DNA of 14,557 nt from Clostridia bacterium (GTDB taxonomy: Bacteria; Bacillota; Clostridia; Saccharofermentanales; UBA5734): assembly GCA_017997315.1 (NCBI GenBank), contig JAGOFF010000037.1, positions 1 to 14,557 on the forward strand, in the 5' to 3' direction. The position numbers and the translations under genes were made by a program. Shown here in pieces: positions 1 to 7,544 of the stretch (the first letter of the stretch is position 1; the number at the start of each line of letters is the position of its first letter). The notes under the pieces are model-generated. The model was not told the origin of the DNA. It saw nothing but the letters and a program-made list of their open reading frames with translations, and ran no database searches.

Positions 1-1
1 G

Positions 2-1771
2 GTCGGGGTCGTCCACCCGGTCGAGAGCTACTGGCTGCGGCTCGGGTCCAACGAGCGCACCCGGCTGGCCCGGGACCAGAAGGACCAAGACTTCCTCGCC
101 CTCACGGAGTGGCTGCTGTTCGGGCAGATCGACTTTGATTTCCTGTCCGAGTCCCTGCTGCCCGCCCAATGCCCGGCGGGCGGCAATCCGCTGCAGGTCG
201 GGCACATGGCGTACGACACGATCCTCGTGCCGCCGGTCGAGACTCTGCGCTCCACGACGCTCGAGCGCCTCGAGGCGTTTGCCGGCCAGGGCGGCCGCCT
301 GATCTTCCTGGGGGAGGCCCCGGATCTTTGCGACGCGATGCCGGGCGATCGGGCGCGCTCGCTTTGGAATCGGTCCGTCCGGCTGCCTTTCAGCCGGTTC
401 GCCGTGCTGGAGGCGCTGGAACCCTGTCGGGACGTCGACATCCGGGACATGGACGGGACGCGGGCGGAGGATCTCCTGTACCGTCTGCGCGACGAGGGGA
501 ACGCCGGTCGCTGGCTTTTCCTGGCACACGGGCGCGATCCGGTCCAGCCGGACAATGTCCGTCCGCGCGTGCTGCGGATCCGCATCCGCGGCGTTGCGGA
601 CGTCGAGCGCTGGAACACCCTGGACGGAACGTCGACCGAGGTGCGGACCGTCCGCGAGGCCGGCTGGACCCGGCTGGATACCGTCTGGTACGAACACGAC
701 TCCCTGCTTCTACGCCTCCTGCCCGGCACCGCGGAATCCGTGTCCCCTCCCGATCCGGTGCAGGTTCCGTTCCGGCTTACCCGCCGCAGCGGGAACGTTT
801 TTCTGGGCGGCGACGACCTCCTGCCGGCCGGCGGGAGGGTGCCCGTCACCCTCGAGGAACCGAACTCCGCTCTGCTGGATCTCCCCGAGGTCTCCCTCGA
901 CGGGGGAGCATGGGCGCCCCGCGAAGAGATCCTCCGTGCGGACAACCGTCTGCGTACCGCACTGGGCTGGCCGACGCGCGAGGAATCCGTCGCTCAGCCC
1001 TGGACGCTCCGGCCGGAGAAACCGGCGCACAAAGTCCGTCTTCGGTACCGGTTCCGCTGTGCCATCCCCGTCGCGGGCGCCCGCCTCGCGCTCGAGGACG
1101 CGGACAAGGCCCGCATCCGGCTGGACGGGAAACGCGTCCGCCGATCCCCGGACGGGCATTATGTCGACCTCTCCATCGGAACCGTCCCCCTTCCCCGCCT
1201 GTCCAAAGGCGGGCACACCTTGGAGGTTGAACTGCCGTTCGGCCGCAGGACCCATCTGGAAGCGCTGTATCTCCTGGGAGACTTCGGGGTCAAGGTACGG
1301 GGTTGCGCGATCACGCTGACCAAGCCGGTCCGGCGGTTGGCGTTCGGGGACATCTGCCCGCAGGGACTGCCGTTCTACGGGGGAAATCTGGTATACCGGC
1401 TCGATGTCCGTACGCCCGGAGGAACCGTCACCCTGCGGGTTCCCGGATACCGGGGCGCGTTGCTGGACGTGGCCGCCGACGGCCGGCCTGTCGGGCGTAT
1501 CGCCTTCTCCCCCTACTCGCTCGAGATCCCGGGGCTCGCGCCGGGCAGGCACCGGATCGATATCCGGATCTACGGGACCCGGTACAACACGTTCGCGCAA
1601 CTGCACAACGCGGACGATACGATGGAATGGTTCGGGCCGGATTCCTGGCGGACCGTCGGAGACGCCTGGACGACCGAGTACCGGTTCAAACCGGCCGGAA
1701 TCCTGAAAAGCCCCGAACTGTACGGTCCGCCGATCCGATCGGACCGCCGGGCGGACGGCCGTCCCGGTTGA
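2..1771 (+). CDS. Large glycoside-hydrolase-like protein, C-terminal part (5' end outside window)
   Basis: The reading frame is open from the window edge to the TGA at 1769-1771, giving 589 visible residues; the true start lies upstream. The first visible residues (GVVHPVESYWLRLG) resemble a conserved stretch of large uncharacterised bacterial glycosidases with GH2-type sugar-binding modules. An alpha/beta-like segment follows (ILVPPVETLRSTTLERLEAF, then GGRLIFLGEAP). Next come two beta-rich segments of jelly-roll character, around residues 340-460 and 470-560. The last contains RYNTFAQLHN and a WFGPDSWRTVGDAWTTEY motif, typical of the C-terminal galactose-binding-like domain in such enzymes. 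No catalytic residues can be assigned because the N-terminal half is missing. A role in breaking down plant or host glycans is inferred from the family resemblance; the CAZy family is not resolved. The C-terminal tail is short and arginine-rich. Confidence 0.6.
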   Translation, partial: VGVVHPVESYWLRLGSNERTRLARDQKDQDFLALTEWLLFGQIDFDFLSESLLPAQCPAGGNPLQVGHMAYDTILVPPVETLRSTTLERLEAFAGQGGRLIFLGEAPDLCDAMPGDRARSLWNRSVRLPFSRFAVLEALEPCRDVDIRDMDGTRAEDLLYRLRDEGNAGRWLFLAHGRDPVQPDNVRPRVLRIRIRGVADVERWNTLDGTSTEVRTVREAGWTRLDTVWYEHDSLLLRLLPGTAESVSPPDPVQVPFRLTRRSGNVFLGGDDLLPAGGRVPVTLEEPNSALLDLPEVSLDGGAWAPREEILRADNRLRTALGWPTREESVAQPWTLRPEKPAHKVRLRYRFRCAIPVAGARLALEDADKARIRLDGKRVRRSPDGHYVDLSIGTVPLPRLSKGGHTLEVELPFGRRTHLEALYLLGDFGVKVRGCAITLTKPVRRLAFGDICPQGLPFYGGNLVYRLDVRTPGGTVTLRVPGYRGALLDVAADGRPVGRIAFSPYSLEIPGLAPGRHRIDIRIYGTRYNTFAQLHNADDTMEWFGPDSWRTVGDAWTTEYRFKPAGILKSPELYGPPIRSDRRADGRPG

Positions 1772-1796
1772 CACCCGTCCGGACCGATCCTATAAT
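1768..1796 (+). promoter_or_regulatory. Sigma-70/SigA consensus promoter for the metG T-box transcript
   Basis: A perfect TTGACA (1768-1773) and a perfect TATAAT (1791-1796) are separated by exactly 17 bp. Transcription should begin near 1803. The -35 hexamer overlaps the TGA stop of the preceding gene (1769-1771), so metG has its own strong promoter immediately after that gene. The T-box leader that follows explains why such a strong promoter is tolerable: output is controlled by attenuation. Confidence 0.9.
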
Positions 1797-1827
1797 CAGC
1801 GTACATTTGCATGAACCATCAAAGGCT

Positions 1828-2105
1828 GCGAAAAGAAGAGTAGGCGCCGCCCCCCCCCTCACAGAGAGCCCCGCTGCTGGAAACGGGCAGGGAGACCGGA
1901 TGCCGAACATGGTCTTGGAGCCGCGCACCGAACGCCGATATGGCGCAAGGCTGCGACGGGGTCGCCCGTTAACGCGATACGGTGTCGACGGCGCATCGCC
2001 GTCCGCACCCGATGAGGTCCTCCCCGCGAGGGGCGGATGAACTGGGGTGGTACCACGGGCAGCTCCCGTCCCCGGAAACATTGTTTTCCGGCGGCGGGAG
2101 TTTTT
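1828..2105 (+). promoter_or_regulatory. T-box riboswitch leader with AUG (methionine) specifier
   Basis: This is the untranslated leader of metG. Three diagnostic parts can be seen. Near the base of Stem I is AGAAGAGTAG (1833-1842), the usual GA/AGTA motif. On the 3' side of Stem I is GAACATGGTCTTGGAG (1905-1920), which places the specifier triplet ATG at 1909-1911, matching the product of the downstream gene. The T-box itself is AACTGGGGTGGTACCACGG (2040-2058), with the antiterminator bulge TGGTACC at 2048-2054. The variable base of the bulge is U, which would pair with an A discriminator, as in tRNA-Met. Known mechanism: uncharged tRNA stabilises the antiterminator and lets transcription continue into metG. 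The leader also contains a run of nine C at 1850-1858. Confidence 0.92.
2063..2105 (+). terminator. Intrinsic terminator of the T-box leader
   Basis: The outer stem CTCCCG (2063-2068) pairs with CGGGAG (2095-2100). An inner stem CCGGAAA (2072-2078) pairs with TTTCCGG (2085-2091). A run of five T follows at 2101-2105. The 5' arm lies directly beside the T-box antiterminator element, as needed for the two structures to be mutually exclusive. Confidence 0.88.
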
Positions 2106-2169
2106 GCATGCGTCCGCTTCCGGACCGGCCGGTCCCGAAATCGGGAACCCGGAGAAGGAGGAAAGAAAA

Positions 2170-3815
2170 ATGCGGATTCTCATCGGAGGGGCGTGGCCGT
2201 ATGCGAACGGTCCGCTGCACATCGGACACCTGGCGGCCCTGCTGCCGGGCGATATCCTCGCGAGGTACCACCGTGCGGTCGGAGACGAGGTCCATTACGT
2301 ATCCGGAAGCGACTGCCACGGAACCCCGGTCGCGCTTCGCGCCCGACAGGAGAAACGTCCGCCGGAATCCGTCTGCGACGCGTACCATCGGGAGTTCACC
2401 GAGGTGTTCGAACGGATGGGTTTCAGTTATGACCGGTACGGGAAAACCGCGTCGGAGGAGCACAAGCGGTTTGTCACGGAATTCCATACGACGCTGTACC
2501 GCAGCCGTCATGTCCGTGAAACCTCCTCCGCCAGGGCCTGGTGCGGCACCTGCGGATGCTTTCTGGTCGACCGGTACGTCGCTGGAACGTGTCCGGGATG
2601 CGGCAGTCCCGCACGCGGAGATCAATGTGACGAGTGCGGACGCATGCTGGAACCGGAACAGCTTCTGGAACCGCGGTGCACGGTGTGCGGGGCGCGGAGT
2701 TCCGGGACACGCGTCAGCTGACCCTGTCGCTGCCGGAACTCCGCGCCCCGCTGGAGGCGTGGCTTGAAAGCCATCCGGAGTGGCGCCGGAACGCGGTCTC
2801 CATGACCCGGCGGTATCTGGGCGAAGGGTTGCGCAACCGCGCGCTGTCCCGCGACCTGGATTGGGGCATCGACGTGCCGCACCCCCGCTTCTCCCATCAG
2901 AAAATCTACATCTGGGCGGAAAATGTGCTCGGCTACCTTTCCATGAGCCATGAAACAACCCGGGAACGCGGCTCCACGTTCGAGGCGCTGTGGGGTCCGG
3001 ACAGTTGGCACTACTATGTCCACGGCAAGGACAACATCCCCTTCCACACGCTTATCCTTCCCGCATTGCTGATGGCCAACACCGATGCGGGAGGACCCGC
3101 GTGGCATCTGCCGGACGCGATCGTCTCCAGCGAGTATCTGACGCTGGAGGGCCGCAAGATCTCCACAAGCCGGAACTGGGCGGTCTGGGCCCGGGAGTTG
3201 CTGGACCGCTACCAGCCGGATGCGATCCGGTTCTATCTGATGGCGAACGGGCCGGAGAAGCGGGACGCGGACTTCACCTGGGGAGAGTTCATCCGCAGCG
3301 TCAACGGCGAACTGGTCGGCGCCTACGGCAACCTCGCTCAACGTACGCTTGCATTTATCCACCGCTATCTGGACGGCCGCATCCCGCAGGGAAGCATGGA
3401 CGGCGATCAGCGCCGGCAGTGGGAACTGCGGTTCGCGGAAGTCGGCACCGCCATCCGGGAGCTGCGGTTCAAGGAAGCGCTCGATCGGATTTTCGAGGAG
3501 GTGCGCCAGGCCAACCGGCTGTTTGACGCGCAGCAGCCCTGGATCACCCGCACGACCGATCCGGCGGCATGCGGAGACACCCTGTACCGGTGCGTGCAGA
3601 CGGTCGCAAATCTGTCTGTGCTTCTCCGGCCGTTTCTGCCCTTCTCCTCGGAACGGCTTGCCTCGGATCTGGGGCTGCGGGCGGACTGGCATCCGCAGGA
3701 GGCCGAACCCGGCAGAGTGCTTCCGGAACCGCTGCCTCTGTTCGAACGGATCCCGCGCACTGCGGAAACCGAGGAACGCGCAAGACTGTCGCACATGAAA
3801 GCACAGGAAGCATAA
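2170..3815 (+). CDS. metG: Methionyl-tRNA synthetase, interrupted by a single-base frameshift
   Basis: Class I synthetase that charges tRNA-Met in the cytoplasm. The ATG at 2170 is preceded by AAGGAGG (2155-2161) at 8 nt spacing. Residues 17-20 are HIGH. SGSDCHGTP follows at 45-53. Four CxxC knuckles (Cys125/128, 141/144, 153/156, 170/173) form the zinc-binding insertion. The KMSKS equivalent is KISTS, about residue 330 (3156-3170). The first frame stops at 2719-2721 after CTVCGARSSG, while homology continues in the -1 frame as EFRDTRQLTLSLPEL to the TAA at 3813-3815. Adding one G to the GGGG at 2689-2692 gives CTVCGGAEFRDTRQL and a 548-residue protein. That is a short MetRS without the C-terminal EMAP/Arc1p-like tRNA-binding domain. 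MetRS is essential, so a sequencing or assembly deletion is the likeliest cause. The T-box with an AUG specifier upstream supports the identity independently. Confidence 0.93.
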
Positions 3816-3820
3816 AGACG

Positions 3821-3849
3821 GCCCCCCGGCGATGGAGCCGCCGGGGGGC
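3821..3849. terminator. Strong GC hairpin between convergent metG and epimerase genes
   Basis: GCCCCCCGGC (3821-3830) pairs perfectly with GCCGGGGGGC (3840-3849) around a 9-nt loop, five bases after the metG stop. There is no long T tract on the plus strand. Read on the minus strand the hairpin is followed by TCTTTATG. It probably serves as a two-way transcription stop for metG and the convergent epimerase gene. Confidence 0.7.
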
Positions 3850-3886
3850 TGTCATACGGATCGGGCTGTCGCGGCCGCGCCCGGGA

Positions 3887-4825
3887 TCACTCCGCGGGCA
3901 GGCCCTTTTTCCAGGAATACTTCGGCTCATAGCCGAGCAGGGTACGCATTTTACGGGTGGAGATGATGCCTTCCTCTCCCTTGACATGGTCCGCCATGTC
4001 CGCCAGATCGGGATACTTGTTCCGGATCATGTCCGCCGTATTGCCGCGGAAGATGTTGTCGGTTTCGTGGTACATCACCTCGAAGCGGTTCTCAAGATCC
4101 TTCTCGATCGCGAGACGCGCGGCATAAGCGATGTCGCGCGCATCGGAGTACTGCATCGTGGAGACCTGGGGACCGCCGACCCACTCCTGCTTTTCCGTCG
4201 GAACCGCTACGTCCGTCGGATGCGGGCGGTACGGATAGGAGACGCCCATCAGGCGGAAGCAAACGCAGCGGATTCCGTACGCGCGGCTGTAGGCCGCCAG
4301 GATTTCCTCGTCGATCAGTTTGGACAGGCTGTAGGTGTCTTCGGGCAGATTGGGATGGTTCTCGTCGATGGGGAGGTATTCGACCTTGAACGGCGTACCG
4401 GACAGCCGGTTCCCAAGACCGAGCACGTAATACGTGGAGGCGAAGATGACTTTCTTGACCCCCAGCCGGCGGGCGGCGTCCATCAGGAAGTACGTGCCCA
4501 TGACGTTGGACATCATGGTGGTCTCCTCGGGCGCGCGCTGCGGACGTTTCTGGTGCGGCTGCATGTCGGACGGGCCGGGCAGCGCGCCAAGATGGACAAT
4601 GACGTCGGCTTCCGCCAGCGAGATCGCCCGCATGCAGGATCCGAGGTCGGTCAGCGGGCCCTTGATGACCATCGCTTCGCCTTTGGGATCCCACGGAAAG
4701 GGGGCTTCGCCGGGGGCGACCTGGTCGAACAGCGCGACCGCATAGTCCCCTTTGAGTTCTTCGAATACATGCCGGCCGAGGTTGCCGGCACCACCGGTGA
4801 TCAGGACGTTCTTGTAGTTCGCCAT
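3887..4825 (-). CDS. NAD(P)-dependent sugar epimerase/dehydratase (extended SDR)
   Basis: A 312-residue extended short-chain dehydrogenase/reductase. A Rossmann fold is shown by ITGGAGNLG (residues 9-17). The catalytic triad is visible as Ser130 or Thr131 (FASTYY) with Tyr165 and Lys169 (YSLSK). LMGVSYPY and the DARD segment near 228-231 match the substrate side of nucleotide-sugar epimerases and uronate dehydrogenases. The ATG is preceded by AAAGGAG at close spacing (complement of about 4834-4840). The gene runs opposite to both neighbours. A -10-like TATAAT (complement of 4868-4873) lies about 45 bp upstream. The protein acts in the cytoplasm on a sugar or nucleotide sugar; the exact substrate cannot be read from the sequence. 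Uronate dehydrogenase activity is one possibility. Confidence 0.85.
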   Translation of the reverse strand: MANYKNVLITGGAGNLGRHVFEELKGDYAVALFDQVAPGEAPFPWDPKGEAMVIKGPLTDLGSCMRAISLAEADVIVHLGALPGPSDMQPHQKRPQRAPEETTMMSNVMGTYFLMDAARRLGVKKVIFASTYYVLGLGNRLSGTPFKVEYLPIDENHPNLPEDTYSLSKLIDEEILAAYSRAYGIRCVCFRLMGVSYPYRPHPTDVAVPTEKQEWVGGPQVSTMQYSDARDIAYAARLAIEKDLENRFEVMYHETDNIFRGNTADMIRNKYPDLADMADHVKGEEGIISTRKMRTLLGYEPKYSWKKGLPAE

Positions 4826-4974
4826 GGTGCCTCTCCTTTGAACGGAATCGTGATCGGGACACTTACGATTATACGCCGAAACGCCCTCAGGACCGTACTA
4901 AATTGACTTTTACAGGCAGGATGGTTAATCTACAAAAGAACGGTTTCACCTTGGTCGCAGGAGGGTTCCGGACG
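4826..4974. promoter_or_regulatory. Divergent intergenic region, candidate promoters
   Basis: This 149-bp region separates the minus-strand epimerase from the long plus-strand gene string and is the only place a promoter for that string would be expected. On the minus strand there is a perfect -10 hexamer TATAAT (complement of 4868-4873), but no convincing -35 at 16-18 bp. On the plus strand TTGACT (4903-4908) is a 5/6 match to -35, with only weak -10 candidates (GTTAAT at 4924-4929, TAATCT at 4926-4931). No operator palindrome or riboswitch motif was recognised. Confidence 0.4.
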
Positions 4975-5913
4975 ATGCCGAAGGTGCGGCGATTGGCCGA
5001 TGGCGCAAAAAACGCGCTGGTCCCAGCCGCGATGCTGGTGGCCGGTTCCCTGGTCTGTGCGTTTGCGGTCAACGTGTTCTACGTTCCCATCCGCCTGACA
5101 ATGGGCGGGGTCACCGGTGTCGTGTCCATCATCTATCAGCTGTCCGGCGGACATATCGGGATCCCGTTCGGGGCCATGGTGCTCTTGTTCAACCTTCCGC
5201 TTTTCCTGCTCGGCGTGCTCCTCATCAACCGGCGTTTCGTCCTGAAAAGCCTGATCGGCACTGCGGTGTATTCGGCGGTCATCGACCTGACCGCCCCGAT
5301 CTTTTCGGATCTGTACGTCCGGTTCCTGTCCGCACCGTCCGGCGGCACCCCCGAGCCGGTCCTGTTCTGCGTCGTGGGCGGTGTCGTGTACGGATGCGGC
5401 ATCGGAATCGTCATGCGTCAGGGATTCACCCAGGGCGGCTCCGACATCATCGCGGTCCTGATCCGCAAGTACACCAAGACGCTCAGCATCGGCCAGCTTC
5501 TGTGGGTGCTGGACGCCGCGGTGGTGTTCGCTTCGGCGATCGCGTACATGGATGTGGAGAACACGGGATTCATCCTGGCGATGTATTCCGCGATCGCCAT
5601 GTTCCTGACCTCCAAGGCGATCGACTTCATCCTCGAAGGATTCGACTACCGCCGCTCGGTCACCATCATAACCACCCGCGGAGAGGCGATCTCCGGACGC
5701 ATCCTGCGGGAAGTCCGGCGCGGGGTCACCGGGCTGGACGGCAAGGGCATGTATACAGGGAACGGGAAGCAGGTGCTGATCTGCGTCGTGACGCGCGCCG
5801 AGATCCAGCGGCTCAAGCAGATCGTCCATGAGGAGGATCCGGATGCGTTCGTCACGGTGACGGAGGTGCGCGAGGTCCTGGGCGAAGGATTCGAAGGGAG
5901 CGGACTGTTATGA
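4975..5913 (+). CDS. YitT-family membrane protein with C-terminal DUF2179 domain
   Basis: A 312-residue protein. The ATG at 4975 is preferred because a good GGAGG (4960-4964) lies 10 nt before it; the frame is open further upstream to a TTG at 4903 without a comparable site. Hydrophobic segments near residues 14-38, 64-86, 92-110, 128-147, 174-192 and 197-215 form the YitT membrane part, with conserved glycine motifs LTMGGVTGV and GFTQGGSDIIA. Residues 224-305 form the soluble DUF2179 domain (RRSVTIITTRGEAISG to VTVTEVREVLGEGF), which is small, cytoplasmic and PII-like in fold. The function of the family is not established; transport or small-molecule sensing is suspected. It heads the string of genes leading to rnfA and overlaps the next gene by ATGA. 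Confidence 0.88.
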   Translation: MPKVRRLADGAKNALVPAAMLVAGSLVCAFAVNVFYVPIRLTMGGVTGVVSIIYQLSGGHIGIPFGAMVLLFNLPLFLLGVLLINRRFVLKSLIGTAVYSAVIDLTAPIFSDLYVRFLSAPSGGTPEPVLFCVVGGVVYGCGIGIVMRQGFTQGGSDIIAVLIRKYTKTLSIGQLLWVLDAAVVFASAIAYMDVENTGFILAMYSAIAMFLTSKAIDFILEGFDYRRSVTIITTRGEAISGRILREVRRGVTGLDGKGMYTGNGKQVLICVVTRAEIQRLKQIVHEEDPDAFVTVTEVREVLGEGFEGSGLL

Positions 5914-6425
5914 CAGGAGACCGGGAGCGTTATATCGCGATGGCTCTGGCGGAAGGCGCGGAACATGCAGTCGGCTTCGTGCTGGCGGACATCGCCTTCG
6001 ATCCGAGGACACTGCTCAAATGCATGTTCGGATGCGCCGACTGGGGAAAGGGGCCAACCTGTCCCTCCCGGCCCGGCTCCCCCACGATCCGGCAGTATCG
6101 CGAGATGCTCGAACGCTACCGCTGGGGCCTCATCATCCATTCGAACGACAAGAAGACCGCGCAGCGCGCGTCGCTGGCGATCGAGCGTCAGGCGTTCCTG
6201 GACGGCCATTACTTTGCTTTCTCGATGTCGGACTGCGCATTGTGCGATCCTTGCGCCGGCTGCGCTTCCGGTGCGCCCTGCCGCTTCCCGAAAATGGCGC
6301 GCCCCGCGTTCCACAGCGTCGGGATCGACGTGTTCAAGACTGTCCGCGCGTTCGGACTGCCGCTCGAGACGCTCTCGTCGCCCGAGCAGACCCAGAACTG
6401 GTATTCCGCCGTCTTCGTCGAGTGA
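5910..6425 (+). CDS. DUF2284 cysteine-rich predicted metal-binding protein
   Basis: A 171-residue soluble protein. The start overlaps the stop of the YitT gene (ATGA, 5910-5913), so the two are probably translationally coupled. Eight cysteines fall in a recognisable pattern: Cys38-x3-Cys42, then Cys51 in GPTCP, then a cluster Cys109, 112, 115, 118 and 124 (CALCDPCAGCASGAPC). The W-G-K-G-P-T-C-P segment matches DUF2284 proteins, which are predicted to bind metal or an iron-sulfur cluster. The spacing of the second cluster is compatible with a 4Fe-4S site. There is no signal peptide, so it acts in the cytoplasm. Its partner is unknown. Its place upstream of a redox complex suggests, without proving it, an electron-transfer or sensing role. 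Confidence 0.85.
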   Translation: MTGDRERYIAMALAEGAEHAVGFVLADIAFDPRTLLKCMFGCADWGKGPTCPSRPGSPTIRQYREMLERYRWGLIIHSNDKKTAQRASLAIERQAFLDGHYFAFSMSDCALCDPCAGCASGAPCRFPKMARPAFHSVGIDVFKTVRAFGLPLETLSSPEQTQNWYSAVFVE

Positions 6426-6485
6426 CGGAGACGGCTGCGGCGGCCGGACCCGCAAGGGAAACCCGACCGGTCGCCGGGAGGCTGC

Positions 6486-7544
6486 ATGTCTGATCGATCC
6501 GTATATTGTTTTCCCGAAGCGGATGAACTGCCGTCCCGCCCGGACCTTCCCGATCCGCTCGCCGGGCCGGACGGACTCCCGATCCTGTCCGCGGAGGCCT
6601 GGTCGGCCGGGCGCGAACGGCTCAAGGCGATGGTGTCGTTCTATCTTTTCGGCGACATCCCGCCCGCTCCCGAACGGGTCGACGCGGAGGTCACAGGGTC
6701 CCTCCCCTCTGCGGACGGTTCCCGGACGATCGAGACCCTTCGCCTGATCGTCCGCGACATCGGCGGCACCGGGCGTGATTTTGCGTTCCGCGCCTCCCGG
6801 GTCGCTCCGTCGGTTCCGAAGGGCGGCCGGGTCATCGTCAAGAACAGCGGCAACGTTCAGGAGCCCTGTCCGGTCGCGGACCGGCTGGTTCATGACGGCA
6901 TCGAGCTCGTCACGTTCGACCGTACGGACCTTGCCCCGGACGGACCGGACGCCGGCGCGGGCATCGCCCCGTTTTTCCCTGGTCTCCGGATCAAGACGCT
7001 CGCGGCCTGGGCCTGGGGGCACATGGCGGTCAATACCTGGCTGTGCTCCCGAAGCGGTCCCAAACCGCGGATCTGTATCGTCGGGCATTCCCGCGGCGGC
7101 AAAGCCACCACCTGCGCAGGCGTATTCGACGAGCGGATCGATGTCGCGACCTCGAGCGGTTCCGGCTGCGGCGGGGCGGGATGCTTCCGCTTTGCGGCGG
7201 ATATGGAGCCCAGGGTCGAGACGGTCGCCAATATCACCGGCGCGTTCCCCTATTGGTTCGCCGACCGGTTGGCGACGTTCGCCGGCCACGAGGACCGGCT
7301 GCCGCTGGATCTGCACACGCTCAAGGCGCTGGTCGCACCCCGCGCGTTGATCACCACCGAAGGGAATCAGGACTACTGGTCCAATCCCGTCGGAACCGGC
7401 GTCACGAGCCGTGCGGCCCAGCCGGTCTTCGACCTGCTCGGCGTACCCGGCAACAATGCGGTGTTCTACCGGGATGGCGGCCATGCGCAAAACGAGGCGG
7501 ACTGGAACGCGATCGTCGACTTTTTCCTGAGGGTGACCGCATGA
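6486..7544 (+). CDS. Alpha/beta-hydrolase esterase, CE15 glucuronoyl esterase-like
   Basis: A 352-residue serine hydrolase. The nucleophile is Ser202 in IVGHSRGGKA, the CE15-type G-x-S-R-x-G-K elbow. Further family marks are SGSGCGGAGCFR (223-235), the LATFAGHEDRLPLDLHTLKALVAPRALI region, NQDYWSNPVGT (294-304) and the likely catalytic His333 in DGGHAQNEADW. Known CE15 enzymes cleave esters between glucuronoyl groups of xylan and lignin alcohols. This protein has no signal peptide, so it probably acts on imported sugar esters or another small ester in the cytoplasm. The ATG at 6486 follows GGGAGG (6476-6481) at a short 4-nt spacing. It is 60 bp after the DUF2284 gene and overlaps apbE by ATGA. 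Specificity is not certain; acetyl-xylan-esterase-like activity is an alternative. Confidence 0.75.
   Translation: MSDRSVYCFPEADELPSRPDLPDPLAGPDGLPILSAEAWSAGRERLKAMVSFYLFGDIPPAPERVDAEVTGSLPSADGSRTIETLRLIVRDIGGTGRDFAFRASRVAPSVPKGGRVIVKNSGNVQEPCPVADRLVHDGIELVTFDRTDLAPDGPDAGAGIAPFFPGLRIKTLAAWAWGHMAVNTWLCSRSGPKPRICIVGHSRGGKATTCAGVFDERIDVATSSGSGCGGAGCFRFAADMEPRVETVANITGAFPYWFADRLATFAGHEDRLPLDLHTLKALVAPRALITTEGNQDYWSNPVGTGVTSRAAQPVFDLLGVPGNNAVFYRDGGHAQNEADWNAIVDFFLRVTA

Noticed and set aside
2685..2700. Programmed -1 frameshift in metG
   Set aside because: The sequence at the shift (C GGG GCG) does not fit the X XXY YYZ slippery pattern, and programmed shifting is not known in MetRS; a missing G is simpler.
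3569..4906. 445-codon plus-strand frame opposite the epimerase
   Set aside because: It crosses the end of metG and the hairpin and mirrors the epimerase; the epimerase strand has clear Rossmann and YxxxK motifs and a ribosome binding site.
4903..4974. Longer N-terminus for the YitT protein from TTG at 4903
   Set aside because: No good ribosome binding site precedes it, while the ATG at 4975 has a clear GGAGG, and YitT proteins normally begin shortly before the first helix.
7043..7540. Upstream extension of the apbE frame
   Set aside because: It would overlap the esterase gene entirely; the ATG at 7541 gives a lipoprotein signal and an ATGA junction like its neighbours.
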